Positions 23,050 to 30,793 of a stretch of 36,340 nucleotides of DNA are shown one piece after another (positions within the stretch are counted from its first letter, which is position 1; every line of letters begins with the position of its first letter). The stretch covers positions 1 to 36,340 of the forward strand of contig CBFGTJ010000008.1 in the NCBI GenBank assembly GCA_965651815.1. Direction: 5' to 3'. The notes beneath the pieces were generated by a model that did not search any database, was not told the DNA's origin, and saw only the letters and a program-made list of their open reading frames with translations. The stretch is from CBFGTJ01 sp965651815 (lineage in GTDB: Bacteria; Actinomycetota; Acidimicrobiia; Acidimicrobiales; Microtrichaceae). The position numbers and the translations under genes were made by a program.

Positions 23050-23919
23050 TCAGGGCAGCAGCGCGTCCGGCGGGAGGGCGACGATGCCGGTCGCACCCAT
23101 CGTGCGCAGCTCGGCGAGCCGCTCCCACAGCTGGGTGGTGCCGACCACGAAGTGCACCGCGACGAGGTCCTCCCTGCCGGCGAGCGGCAGCACGGTCGGC
23201 GACGCCAGACCCGGGAACACCGCACGCAGGTCCTCGATCCGCTCCGACGGCAGGTGGAGCATCACGTAGCGGTGCTGCCGGGCGTCGAGGGCGGCGCCGA
23301 TGCGGAGCTCCAGGTCGCGCAGCACCTCCAGTCCCTCGCGGTGCACGAACTCCGCCTCGCACTCGGCGATGGTGGCGAGCACCCGCAACCGGTTCTGGCG
23401 GAGGCTGGTGCCCGTCTCGGTGTTGTCGACGATGGCGTCCGCGAGTCCGGCGGCGCACGCTCCCTCGAGGGAACCGCCCATCGTGATGATGCGAGCCCTG
23501 ACCCCCGCCTCCTCGAGGAACCGTGCGGTGATCGCGGGCATGTGTGTCGCCACCACTCCCCCGTCGAGGTCCGCGAGCGTGGACGGGCCGTCGGCGTCCC
23601 GCGCCGCCACGACGAGGGTGCTGCGGGCGGTGCCGAGCGGCAGCCTCGGCAGGTGGGTCAGGTCGTGCTCCATCGCGATGTCGGTCGCGATGAACGCGCC
23701 GTCGAGCGTGCCGGCCGCGAGCGCCGCCGCCGCGTCCCGGGGCCGCATCTCGATGAGGTCGAGGCCGGCCGCGCGCGACATCGACCCGCGGCCGCGCAGC
23801 CCGCTCACCCGGTACCCCGCGGTGGCGAGGAGCTCGAGGGTGTCGTCGCGCAGGCGGCCCTTCGAGGGCACCGCGATGCGGGCGGTGCGGTCGGGGTCCT
23901 CGTAGGTCACGTCGCTCAC
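23050..23919 (-). CDS. hisG: ATP phosphoribosyltransferase, long form
   Basis: Catalyses the first step of histidine synthesis, condensing ATP with PRPP in the cytosol. 289 residues, the long HisG form with a C-terminal histidine-sensing domain. Motifs: RIAVPSKGRLRDDTLELLATAGY at the N-terminus, LIEMRPRDAAAALAAGTLDGAFIATDI, and the PRPP loop DAIVDNTETGTSLRQNRLR. The regulatory domain starts near RYVMLHLPSERIEDL and ends GATGIVALPPDALLP. The GTG start overlaps the hisE stop by 4 bp (GTGA), so hisE-hisG form a coupled pair; other his genes are not in the window. Confidence 0.95.
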   Translation of the reverse strand: MSDVTYEDPDRTARIAVPSKGRLRDDTLELLATAGYRVSGLRGRGSMSRAAGLDLIEMRPRDAAAALAAGTLDGAFIATDIAMEHDLTHLPRLPLGTARSTLVVAARDADGPSTLADLDGGVVATHMPAITARFLEEAGVRARIITMGGSLEGACAAGLADAIVDNTETGTSLRQNRLRVLATIAECEAEFVHREGLEVLRDLELRIGAALDARQHRYVMLHLPSERIEDLRAVFPGLASPTVLPLAGREDLVAVHFVVGTTQLWERLAELRTMGATGIVALPPDALLP

Positions 23920-24227
23920 TCCCCCGCCCCGGCGTGGCGCGCCGCGAGCACCCGTTCGACCTCGGCCCAGCCGACCCCGGCGCCGACCAGTCCGCACATC
24001 AGGTGGAACACGAGGTCGGCGGCCTCCTCGGCCGCCCGGTCCGGGGCGACCACTGACGAGCCCAGCTCCAGGCACACCTCGAAGGCCTCCTCCATGATCT
24101 TGCGCTGCGCCGCGACCGGGTCGGTCAGCAAGGTCAGCGAGTAGGAGCCCTCGGGGCGCTCCTCGAGCCTCGAGCGGAGCACCTCCTCGAGGACCGGGAG
24201 GAAGGACGTGCGGTCGGGGTCGCTCAC
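23916..24227 (-). CDS. hisE: phosphoribosyl-ATP pyrophosphatase
   Basis: Hydrolyses phosphoribosyl-ATP to phosphoribosyl-AMP, the second step of histidine synthesis. 103 residues, all-alpha MazG-like fold. Metal-binding segments are KIMEEAFEVCLE and EEAADLVFHLMCGL; the N-terminus FLPVLEEVLRSRLEERPEGSYSLTLL is typical of free-standing HisE. GTG 24227 is 7 nt after a TAGGGT hexamer, so the operon mRNA is probably leaderless. It is first in the pair with hisG. Confidence 0.94.
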   Translation of the reverse strand: MSDPDRTSFLPVLEEVLRSRLEERPEGSYSLTLLTDPVAAQRKIMEEAFEVCLELGSSVVAPDRAAEEAADLVFHLMCGLVGAGVGWAEVERVLAARHAGAGE

Positions 24228-24285
24228 GTGGTTGACCCTACGGATCCGAGGGTCGGTCGCGAAAGACGGATCCGGACGGCCCGGC

Positions 24286-25527
24286 TCAGCCGGCGCAGGT
24301 GTCGGTGGGCGGCTCGCCCGCCAACCGGTCCGCGAACCACTGTTCGATGCGGTCCCTGGCGAGCTCGATCTCGTTGCCGTGGTCGGCGCCCTCGAGCACG
24401 ATCAGCTCGGTCACCTGCCCGGACCCGCACAGCCGCTCGGAGAGCGCGAGCACCCGCTCGTGCACCACCCGGTCGTCCTCGGTGCCGGAGATGAGCAGCA
24501 GCGGCGCGTCGGCCGCCTCGAACCCGACGTCGTTGGCGCGCAGGATGCGCTCGGCCGGCTCGGTCGACATGGGGTCGGCCCGCCAGTAGTCGGGCGACGC
24601 CGCGTGCGGCGCGAGGGCCGAGATGATCCCGTCGAGGCACGTGTCGTCGACGACGTCCTCGACGACCTCCACGACCTCCGGGCGCAGGTAGTCGCCCGGG
24701 TCGACCTCGGGGTGGTCGGTCGCCGCGCCGTAGAGGCCCATCGTGGACACGATGCGGGCCACGATGTCGTCGATGCCCCCGAAGGTGCGGTCGAACACCG
24801 CTGCCGGGGCACCGGACACGGTGCCGAGCAGCTCGAGCTCGGGGGCGTACTCGTCCGCGAGCTCGTGTCCGGACTGGGCGCCGTGGCCGCCCTGCGAGTG
24901 GCCGAAGAGGAGCAGGCGCGACCCCGCCCCCGAGCCCTCGAGGTTGCGGGCAGCCCGCGCGCCGTCGAGCACGCTGTGCCCCTCGCTGCCCCGGGACAGG
25001 TACGCCTGGCGGTCGCCCGGGGCCGCCATGCCGATGTAGTCGGTGAGCACCCGCACGCCCTCGACGCCGAACGCGGGCGGCGCCTCGCCGCGTCGACTGA
25101 GCCCGCACTGCGGTGCGAGGCCGACGGTGCCGGGCGCGGTGACGATCACCGGCCACCCCTCCTCGGGCGGCTCCGCCGTCGGGTGGGTGACGATCCCGGT
25201 CACCGGCCGCGGCTCGCCGCGGGAGTCGGTCGACACGTACATCACGCGCCAGGTGACCTCGTCGTCGGTGCGCGACACCTCCTGCACGCGCAGCAGGTCG
25301 CCCGGAGCGCCCTCGGGCAGCGGGTCGGGCGGCACGTAGAACGCGTCGTCGTCACCGGTCCACACCTCGACGGTCGGCGCCGGGGCGCGGGTCGTGGAGG
25401 GCGCGGAGCCCGACGGACCGGCCTCGTCCCCGTCGCTGCCGGCGCACCCGGCCAGGCCCCACAGCGCCGCCACCGCGAGCGCGGCGTGGCACGCCCGTCG
25501 GATCCGCCCTCGTCCCCTCGCCTCCAT
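24286..25527 (-). CDS. lipoprotein alpha/beta hydrolase, secretory-lipase-like
   Basis: A 413-residue exported hydrolase. The signal peptide has a basic start (RGRGRIRRACH), a hydrophobic core (AALAVAALWGL) and a lipobox LAGC at about residue 28, so it is probably anchored to the outer face of the membrane by a lipid. A Ser/Thr/Pro-rich linker precedes the catalytic domain. The nucleophile is in LLFGHSQGGHG; the Asp is probably in LLISGTEDDRVVHE and the His in LEGADHGNE. The order and the PVTGIVTHPTAEPP segment resemble secretory (LIP) lipases and esterases. The start is ATG 25527, 7 nt after TACGGT. Confidence 0.87.
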   Translation of the reverse strand: MEARGRGRIRRACHAALAVAALWGLAGCAGSDGDEAGPSGSAPSTTRAPAPTVEVWTGDDDAFYVPPDPLPEGAPGDLLRVQEVSRTDDEVTWRVMYVSTDSRGEPRPVTGIVTHPTAEPPEEGWPVIVTAPGTVGLAPQCGLSRRGEAPPAFGVEGVRVLTDYIGMAAPGDRQAYLSRGSEGHSVLDGARAARNLEGSGAGSRLLLFGHSQGGHGAQSGHELADEYAPELELLGTVSGAPAAVFDRTFGGIDDIVARIVSTMGLYGAATDHPEVDPGDYLRPEVVEVVEDVVDDTCLDGIISALAPHAASPDYWRADPMSTEPAERILRANDVGFEAADAPLLLISGTEDDRVVHERVLALSERLCGSGQVTELIVLEGADHGNEIELARDRIEQWFADRLAGEPPTDTCAG

Positions 25528-25560
25528 CGCCCGCACCGTAGCCGTGACCGTGCCGGCCGC

Positions 25561-26184
25561 TCAGGCCTCCGCGAGCCTGTCGAGCAGTCGGCGCAGCAGC
25601 GGCAGCGGCATGCCGAGCACGCCGCTGGGGTCCTCACCGTCGACCCGGACGACGAACCGCTCCTCCCCGGTGAGGTGCTCCTGGTCCTCCAACCGGTAGG
25701 AGCCGGCGCTGTCGAACGGCTCGAACCGGCGCACGTAGGCGCGCGCTGCACGCTCGTCGAAGTCCCGCATCGTCACGGTCTGGACGTCGACGCCGTCGAC
25801 CGCCGCGGTGACCTCACCGGCGGGACCGGTGCGCAGCACGACCAGGCCGTTGACGAGCCGGTGGGTGGTCCCCGACATCGCGAGCAGCTGCGCCACCGCG
25901 CCCTCCTCGTCCGGCTGCTTGGTGAGCTGGCGGGGACCCGTGGGCAGGTCCAGCACCCCGACCTGGTCGCCTCCGAGCACGACGGAGTCGGGGTGGCGAC
26001 CGGCGACCGCGGTCGCCTTGCGGCGGGCCAGCTCCACCGCCTGGGCCCGGGGATCCTCGGCGAAGAGGTGGTCCAGCTCCCGTTCGTCCACCTCCGGCGG
26101 GTCGGTCACGACCTCGTACCCGGCGTCGCGCAGCACCTGCGCGCGGTAGCGCGAGCCGGAGGCGAGCACGAGCGTGGTGGGCAC
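25561..26184 (-). CDS. maf: Maf-like nucleotide pyrophosphatase
   Basis: A 207-residue Maf/HAM1-type protein that hydrolyses non-canonical or dNTPs to monophosphates. N-terminal signature LVLASGSRYRAQVLRDAGYEV, then DPRAQAVELARRKATAVAGR, VVLGGDQVGVLD, and the later AAAYVRRFEP/DSAGSYRLED region match the Maf layout. The usual ASxSPRRxELL is here ASGSRYRAQVL, a common variant. It may separate daughter cells or clean the nucleotide pool; the substrate is not decided. The start is GTG 26184, with CAGACT 6 nt upstream. Confidence 0.85.
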   Translation of the reverse strand: MPTTLVLASGSRYRAQVLRDAGYEVVTDPPEVDERELDHLFAEDPRAQAVELARRKATAVAGRHPDSVVLGGDQVGVLDLPTGPRQLTKQPDEEGAVAQLLAMSGTTHRLVNGLVVLRTGPAGEVTAAVDGVDVQTVTMRDFDERAARAYVRRFEPFDSAGSYRLEDQEHLTGEERFVVRVDGEDPSGVLGMPLPLLRRLLDRLAEA

Positions 26185-26240
26185 CGGGCAAGTCTGGCCG
26201 AGCCGCGGGGTCGCGGCGGCACGTCGGTAGGGTGACCGCC

Positions 26241-26870
26241 GTGCTCGAGGAGGAGGGGCGCGCCGGGCGCGCCGCAGTGGTCACGATGGAGCTGCAGCGC
26301 GGGGTCGTCGGCGACCTGGCGACGATGCCGCAGCTCGCGGAGGCGGCACGCGCCGCAGGGTTGCTCGAGGCGTGCGGCCGGTTGGTCGCCGGCGCCCGGG
26401 CTGCGGGCGCACCGGTGGTGCACGCGACGGTCGAGTGGGCGGCGGACCGGCGGGGAACCCCGCTCAACACGCCGCTGGTCGCGTCGCTCGCGCGGAACCC
26501 GGCGCAGGTGCTCGAGGGCACCGACGCGGTCGAGCTCGTCCCCGAGCTCGGCGACACGAGCGGTGACCTCCGCTCGACCCGGCGCCACGGCCTGACCCCC
26601 TTCACCGGCACCGACCTCGACACGCTGCTGCGGTCGCTCGGGGTCACGACGGTGGTCGCCGCCGGCGTGTCGCTGAACGTGGGAGTGCTCGGCCTGTGCC
26701 TCGGGGCGGCCGACCTGGGCTACCGGGTGGTCGTGCCGACCGACGCCGTCGTCGGCATGCCGGCGGCCTACGGCGAGCAGGTGCTGCGGCACACGCTCGC
26801 CGCGGTGGCGACGCTCACCACCGTCGACGAGCTGCTCGCGCCGGGCGGTGCGCTGGCCGCACCTGGCTGA
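26241..26870 (+). CDS. isochorismatase-fold protein lacking the catalytic triad
   Basis: 209 residues with the isochorismatase/cysteine-hydrolase fold: AAVVTMELQRGVVGDL at the N-terminus, FTGTDLDTLLRSLGVTTVVAAG, then GVSLNVGVLGLCLGAADLGYRVVV. The catalytic Asp-Lys-Cys triad is changed: Asp to Glu (MELQ), Lys to Arg near STRRHG, and the nucleophilic Cys of TNVCV to Gly (LNVGV). Amidase-type hydrolysis is therefore unlikely by the standard mechanism. I believe this MELQRG subgroup recurs in actinobacteria, which would suggest a conserved non-classical function. GTG 26241 follows TAGGGT by 7 nt. Confidence 0.8.
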   Translation: MLEEEGRAGRAAVVTMELQRGVVGDLATMPQLAEAARAAGLLEACGRLVAGARAAGAPVVHATVEWAADRRGTPLNTPLVASLARNPAQVLEGTDAVELVPELGDTSGDLRSTRRHGLTPFTGTDLDTLLRSLGVTTVVAAGVSLNVGVLGLCLGAADLGYRVVVPTDAVVGMPAAYGEQVLRHTLAAVATLTTVDELLAPGGALAAPG

Positions 26871-26881
26871 CGCGGCGCCGC

Positions 26882-28405
26882 TCAGCTCGCCGCGGCTCGC
26901 AGCCCCAGGGCACCTGCCAACTCCGCCGCCCGGTCGCACACCTCGGCCCGGGTCACGCCCGGCGCCGACACCACGACCCAGTCGACGCCCAGGTCCACCA
27001 GCTCGCCGACCTCCTCGACCATCGCGGGGAGCCGACCGTCGGGGTCCCGGCGGTACGCCTCGCCGCCGAACGGGGCGAAGCACACGGTCAGCGGCTCGGT
27101 GCGCCCCGCCTCCTCGCCCAGCTCACGCAGGCGGTCCAGGCGTGCGCGCAGGCCGTCGAGGTCCGAGATCTCGGCGGTGCGGAGGCCCTTCGCTGCGCCG
27201 GGGGCGGTCGGGAACGGGGACCAGCCCTGCGCGCTGCGCACGGCGCGGCGCATCGCCGCGGTGCTGTTCCCACCGACCCAGATCGGCGGGTGCGGCTGCT
27301 GCACGGGGCGTGGCAGCACGGTCGCACCGCGGGCGTGCCACCCCTCGCCGCTCCCCTCGACCCGCTCGCCGCTCCAGATCCTGGGCAGCCACTCGAGCGC
27401 CTCGTCGAGCCGGTCGGCGCGGCCGTCGAAGTCGGCGCCCAGCGCTGCGAACTCGGGCCGGAGGTAACCGGCGGCCACGCCGACGATCAGCCGCCCGTGC
27501 GAGAGCACGTCGACGCTGGCGAGCGCCTTCGCCGCGAGGAACGGGTTGCGGTACGGCAGCACGTACACGTTCGTGTGCAGGCGCATCCGACTCGTCGCGA
27601 TCGCTGCGGCCGACAGCACCGCGGTGGGCTCGAGTGCCTGGTGGCCGCCGGCGGCCAGCCACCGGTCGTCGGGGGCGGGGTGGTCGGTGACGTACAGCGC
27701 GTCGTAGCCGAGCCGCTCGAACGCGGCGGAGAGCTCGGCGACGGCCTCGCCCGACACCAGCTCGGCGCCGTGCTCGACGCGATCGACCGGCAGGCCGATC
27801 GAGACACGGGCACCCACGTGCAGCACCTCCGCGAGCCACGCCGCCGCCCGCTCCCGCACGGCGGGGCCGACCTCGTGGCCGCCGGGCAGCACCACCGAGG
27901 TGGCCGGCACCCCCACGGAGTCGAGGAACGCCGCGGCGTCCTCACCGAGGAACGGGGGCACGTCCTCGTCGTGCTCGGTGCCGACGACGAGCACCGGGAC
28001 CTTCGCGACCCGGTCAGCGCCCGGGCCGTCGCCCCGCTCGACCTCGGGGAGGAACGTGCAGCACGCGACGATCGCGTCCGGGGCGACCCCGTGCAGCGGC
28101 AGGCTGAGCGAGACCGCGCCGCCCTGGGAGAAGCCCGCCACGACGACCGGGCGCCCCTCCGCACGGACGCGGTCGACGAGCTCGCCGATCCGCGCGACCA
28201 CCGCCGACAGCTCCTCCGCGGGCACGCCCCGCGGCCCGGTGGGGAACCAGCTGCGCACCCCGTCGTCGCCGGGCGGCGCCCCGGGCGCCACGACCTCCCA
28301 GCCGGGCGGCGCGACCGCCCGTCCCCACTCCTGGGCGGTGCCGGGCTCGTCCCCGTGCCCGTGCAGCGCGACGAGCACCCCGTCGCCTCGTTGGTGGCCG
28401 AGCAT
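26882..28405 (-). CDS. esterase/luciferase-like oxidoreductase fusion
   Basis: 507 residues in one open frame. Residues 1-~195 are a phospholipase/carboxylesterase (PF02230-like) alpha/beta hydrolase: oxyanion region ALHGHGDEP, nucleophile Ser93 in AGFSQGGAV, probable Asp near 146 (TEHDEDVP), and His177 (LPGGHE). Residues ~200-507 are a luciferase-like (LLM) flavin or F420 oxidoreductase: YVTDHPAPDDRW, LHTNVYVLPYRNPFLAAK, LIVGVAAGYLRPEF and PPIWVGGNS. An in-frame GTG at 27817, with GGAGG 8 nt upstream, could start the second domain separately. The start is ATG 28405, 6 nt after GAGAGT; GTG in VARPCD upstream is an alternative. It is divergent from the ECF sigma gene. Confidence 0.85.
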   Translation of the reverse strand: MLGHQRGDGVLVALHGHGDEPGTAQEWGRAVAPPGWEVVAPGAPPGDDGVRSWFPTGPRGVPAEELSAVVARIGELVDRVRAEGRPVVVAGFSQGGAVSLSLPLHGVAPDAIVACCTFLPEVERGDGPGADRVAKVPVLVVGTEHDEDVPPFLGEDAAAFLDSVGVPATSVVLPGGHEVGPAVRERAAAWLAEVLHVGARVSIGLPVDRVEHGAELVSGEAVAELSAAFERLGYDALYVTDHPAPDDRWLAAGGHQALEPTAVLSAAAIATSRMRLHTNVYVLPYRNPFLAAKALASVDVLSHGRLIVGVAAGYLRPEFAALGADFDGRADRLDEALEWLPRIWSGERVEGSGEGWHARGATVLPRPVQQPHPPIWVGGNSTAAMRRAVRSAQGWSPFPTAPGAAKGLRTAEISDLDGLRARLDRLRELGEEAGRTEPLTVCFAPFGGEAYRRDPDGRLPAMVEEVGELVDLGVDWVVVSAPGVTRAEVCDRAAELAGALGLRAAAS

Positions 28406-28493
28406 CGGGTCACTCTCGTCGCAGGGTCGCGCCACCCGCAACCCGGGAGGTTTTCGGGCGAGTCGCCCCCAGACTGGATCGACGGTCCACGCC

Positions 28494-29072
28494 GTGGACC
28501 CGGACCCTCCCCTCGCCGTGCTCCCGCTCCGCCGACGACGCCGCCACACCGACCCGCCGCTGCTGGACCGCCAGCTGGCGGACCTCATCGACGAGCACGC
28601 GTCGGCCGTCTACCACGTGGCCTACGGCGTGCTGCGGGACCGCGGGCTCGCCGAGGACGTCGTCCAGGAGACGATGATCAAGGCCTGGCGCTCCATGGAC
28701 CGGTTCCGGGGCGACAGCTCGGTGCGCACGTGGGTGCTGCGGATCGCACACAACACGGCGGTCGACGCGCTGCGGCGCCGCCGTGAGCGTGCCGTCGCAC
28801 CGGAGGACCTGCGCCGCGACGGCGAGGCCACGACGATGGACGACCCCGCTCGGCGCTACGCGGGGCGCGAGGACGTCGGGGTGCTGCGCGACGCGCTCGC
28901 CGCCATGGACGAGCTGAGCCGCACGATCGTCGTGCTGCGCGAGATCGAGGGCCTGTCGTACCAGGAGATCGCCGGGACGCTCGAGGTCCCGGTCGCGACC
29001 GTGAAGACCCGGCTGCTGCGCGCCCGCAGGGCGCTCAGCGCCGCGCTGAAGAACGAGGAGGTGGCCGGATGA
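28494..29072 (+). CDS. ECF-type RNA polymerase sigma factor
   Basis: 192 residues. After a basic N-terminal extension (LPLRRRRRHTDPP), region 2 is DEHASAVYHVAYGVLRDRGLAEDVVQETMIKAWRSM and RGDSSVRTWVLRIAHNTAVDALRRRRE (core RNA polymerase and -10 contact). Region 4 is DELSRTIVVLREIEGLSYQEIAGTLEVPVATVKTRLLRARRAL (-35 contact). No region 3 is present, as in ECF sigma factors. It probably directs a stress regulon, perhaps starting with this operon. GTG 28494 follows GACGGT by 7 nt. The stop overlaps the next gene by 4 bp (ATGA), where an anti-sigma gene is normally found. Confidence 0.92.
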   Translation: MDPDPPLAVLPLRRRRRHTDPPLLDRQLADLIDEHASAVYHVAYGVLRDRGLAEDVVQETMIKAWRSMDRFRGDSSVRTWVLRIAHNTAVDALRRRRERAVAPEDLRRDGEATTMDDPARRYAGREDVGVLRDALAAMDELSRTIVVLREIEGLSYQEIAGTLEVPVATVKTRLLRARRALSAALKNEEVAG

Positions 29073-29470
29073 ACGCACCGGACGACACCGGCGAGGGCCG
29101 CGACGCACCCCGGTCGGGAGCGACCATCCGGGGGGTCAGGGCGGACGGGACGAGGCCGCACGACGACCTCGTGTCCACGAGCCCGTGGCTCGAGGACCCC
29201 GGGGACACCGACCCCGACGACACCGACCTCGACGACGCCGAGCTCGACGACGACCTCGAGGCGGACGAGGAGCTGGTGCTGCGGCTCCGCTCGCTGCTCG
29301 ACCCGTCCGAGGACCTCACGACCCGCACGCAGGTCGACGTCGACCGGGCGCTGCGGGGGCGGTCGGTGCTCGCCACCGGCTTCGAACTGCTCGGCCTCGG
29401 TGTGGCGACGGTGCGCACGCTCCTCAGCGACCCACCCGAACCTGCCGATCGAGAGCCTGGAGGGCTCTGA
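29069..29470 (+). CDS. acidic protein of unknown function, candidate sigma regulator
   Basis: 133 residues. The N-terminal 80 are acidic and probably disordered (DPDDTDLDDAELDDDLEADEE). A conserved-looking module follows: LVLRLRSLLDPSEDLTTRTQVDVDRALRGRS and then an amphipathic/hydrophobic helix, VLATGFELLGLGVATVRTLL. It lacks the HxxxCxxC zinc motif of common anti-sigma factors and a full membrane span. The 4-bp overlap with the sigma gene and the position before a membrane protein suggest it may control or tether the sigma factor; this is inference from context. ATG 29069 is fixed by the ATGA overlap. Confidence 0.7.
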   Translation: MNAPDDTGEGRDAPRSGATIRGVRADGTRPHDDLVSTSPWLEDPGDTDPDDTDLDDAELDDDLEADEELVLRLRSLLDPSEDLTTRTQVDVDRALRGRSVLATGFELLGLGVATVRTLLSDPPEPADREPGGL

Positions 29471-29471
29471 C

Positions 29472-30203
29472 ATGGAACAGACCACGTGGATCTGGGCGAT
29501 CGCCTCCCTCGGTGGGGGGCTGCTGATGGGCGAGCTCGGCGGGCGCATCGCCCGGCGAGGGATCGCGGGCGGCTCCGGCGACCGCATCGGCCGTGTCGCG
29601 GCGCGGCGGGAGGTCGCCGGCCTCGTCGGCACCGTCGTGTTCTGGCTCGCGACCGCCATCGGCCTCCTGGTCGCGATCTGGTTCCTCGACCCGGACGTGC
29701 TGGACGACCTCGGCGAGCGCCTGGGCGAGGTCCTGCCGCGACTGGGGGTCGCGGCGCTCGTGCTGATCGGCGGCCACGCGGTGTCGGTCCTGGTCGCGGC
29801 GATGGTCGGCCAGTCGGCCCGCAAGGCGACCGGCGTGCGCCAGCGTGGCCTCGAGGTCGCGCTGCAGGCCGGGTTCCTGGCGGCGGCGGTGGTGGTCGCG
29901 CTCGCCTCCCTCGGCGTGCAGCCCTCCCTCATCGTCGTGCCGCTCACGGCGGCGATCGCGGCACCGGCGCTCGCGTTCGCGCTGCTCAGCGGGCTCGGCG
30001 GCAGGGAGGTCGCGTCGCAGCTCGCGGCGGGTCGCGCCCTGCGCCACCAGCTCCGGGAGGGCCGGGTCCTCGAGTGCGGCGAGGTCCGCGGTCGGATCGT
30101 CGCCCTGCACCCCACCAGCGTGGAGGTCGAGCAGGCGGACGGGTCGCGGGCACACATCCCGAACCGCTGCATGCTCGCCGAGCCCTACCGGGTGCACGAC
30201 TGA
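29472..30203 (+). CDS. MscS-like membrane protein
   Basis: 243 residues with about four transmembrane helices: TWIWAIASLGGGLLMGELGG, EVAGLVGTVVFWLATAIGLLVAI, RLGVAALVLIGGHAVSVLVAAM, and two hydrophobic hairpins near 130-175. The C-terminal ~50 residues form an MscS-like beta domain, ECGEVRGRIVALHPTSVEVEQADGSRAHIPN, where the final IPN is the family hallmark. It resembles the conserved-TM-helix/small mechanosensitive channel group and may respond to membrane tension or gate small solutes. It is third in the ECF sigma operon, one base after the acidic protein gene, so sigma activity could be tied to envelope stress. Confidence 0.8.
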   Translation: MEQTTWIWAIASLGGGLLMGELGGRIARRGIAGGSGDRIGRVAARREVAGLVGTVVFWLATAIGLLVAIWFLDPDVLDDLGERLGEVLPRLGVAALVLIGGHAVSVLVAAMVGQSARKATGVRQRGLEVALQAGFLAAAVVVALASLGVQPSLIVVPLTAAIAAPALAFALLSGLGGREVASQLAAGRALRHQLREGRVLECGEVRGRIVALHPTSVEVEQADGSRAHIPNRCMLAEPYRVHD

Positions 30204-30292
30204 GCCGGCCCGCGTGGGCCGAACGGACCAACTTCGGGCGATTCGCCGGATCCGCCGCGACTTCCGGGCGCCTCGTACGTCAGTAGGGGTGT

Positions 30293-30332
30293 ACAGCGCA
30301 GGACGGAAGTCCGCCCGTCCGCCACGCGCTGT
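30293..30332. other. nested stem-loop in the gap after the MscS-like gene
   Basis: An outer stem ACAGCGC (30293-30299) with GCGCTGT (30326-30332) encloses an inner stem GGACGG (30301-30306) with CCGTCC (30315-30320), joined by an internal loop of 1 and 5 nt. The gap 30204-30431 has no ORF I trust. The element could be a transcript-end structure or part of a small RNA; no clear promoter points into it. Confidence 0.3.
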
Positions 30333-30386
30333 CGGTTCGCACTCCGTCTCACTGGTGCTTCGGTCGGATCAGAGTGCAGATCCCGA

Positions 30387-30414
30387 GGTGGGCCCCGCTC
30401 CGGCGGGGCCCACC
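30387..30414 (+). terminator. 12-bp GC hairpin terminator
   Basis: GGTGGGCCCCGC (30387-30398) pairs perfectly with GCGGGGCCCACC (30403-30414) around a TCCG loop. It separates the sigma/acidic/MscS-like operon from the Dabb gene, whose TACGCT promoter starts 5 bp later. No T-run. Confidence 0.65.
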
Positions 30415-30431
30415 CGCGTACGCTCCGTCGG

Positions 30432-30737
30432 ATGCTGCGACACGTGGTCCTCATCCAGCTCGTCGACGACGACCCGAGCCGCCCGGTGGATGCCGCGGCG
30501 GACGCCCTGATCGAGGGGTTGCGGACGCTGCCGGAGCAGATCCCCGAGATCCGCTCCTACACCGTCGCCCGCGACCTCGGGCTGGCACCCACGAACGCCC
30601 ACGTGGGCGTGATCGCCGAGTTCGACGACGAGGCGGCCTTCGGCCGGTACCGGGAGCACCCGGCGCACGTCGACGTCGTCGAGCGGCTCCTCGAACCGGT
30701 CGCGCGGTCCCGCACGGCGCTCCAGTTCGAGGTCTGA
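30432..30737 (+). CDS. Dabb-domain (stress-responsive A/B barrel) protein
   Basis: A 101-residue dimeric alpha/beta-barrel protein. The start MLRHVVLIQLVDD and the end of the fold, YREHPAHVDVVERLLEPV, are the two signature regions of the Dabb family (HxxxFxLk... YxxHPxHxxf). Members include stress-induced proteins and small-molecule cyclases; function is not predictable from sequence alone. TACGCT (30419-30424) lies 7 nt before ATG 30432, giving a leaderless mRNA. A terminator lies immediately upstream, so it is transcribed alone. Confidence 0.88.
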   Translation: MLRHVVLIQLVDDDPSRPVDAAADALIEGLRTLPEQIPEIRSYTVARDLGLAPTNAHVGVIAEFDDEAAFGRYREHPAHVDVVERLLEPVARSRTALQFEV

Positions 30738-30758
30738 CCCGGAACCGGCGCCCGGGGC

Positions 30759-30787
30759 GTGACAGCAGTCACCCCATGCTCTATGGT
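30759..30787 (+). promoter_or_regulatory. strong sigma-A-type promoter of the candidate small RNA
   Basis: -35 GTGACA (30759-30764) and -10 TATGGT (30782-30787) with 17-bp spacing form one of the best two-box promoters in the window. It points rightward and would start transcription at about 30794, exactly at a 7-bp hairpin. No credible protein start follows with a matching frame. Confidence 0.55.
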
Positions 30788-30793
30788 CATTGC

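Noticed and set aside
30330..30345. A GGTTCG segment resembling a tRNA T-arm
   Set aside because: No TTCRA loop with a 5-bp stem, no anticodon or acceptor arms nearby.
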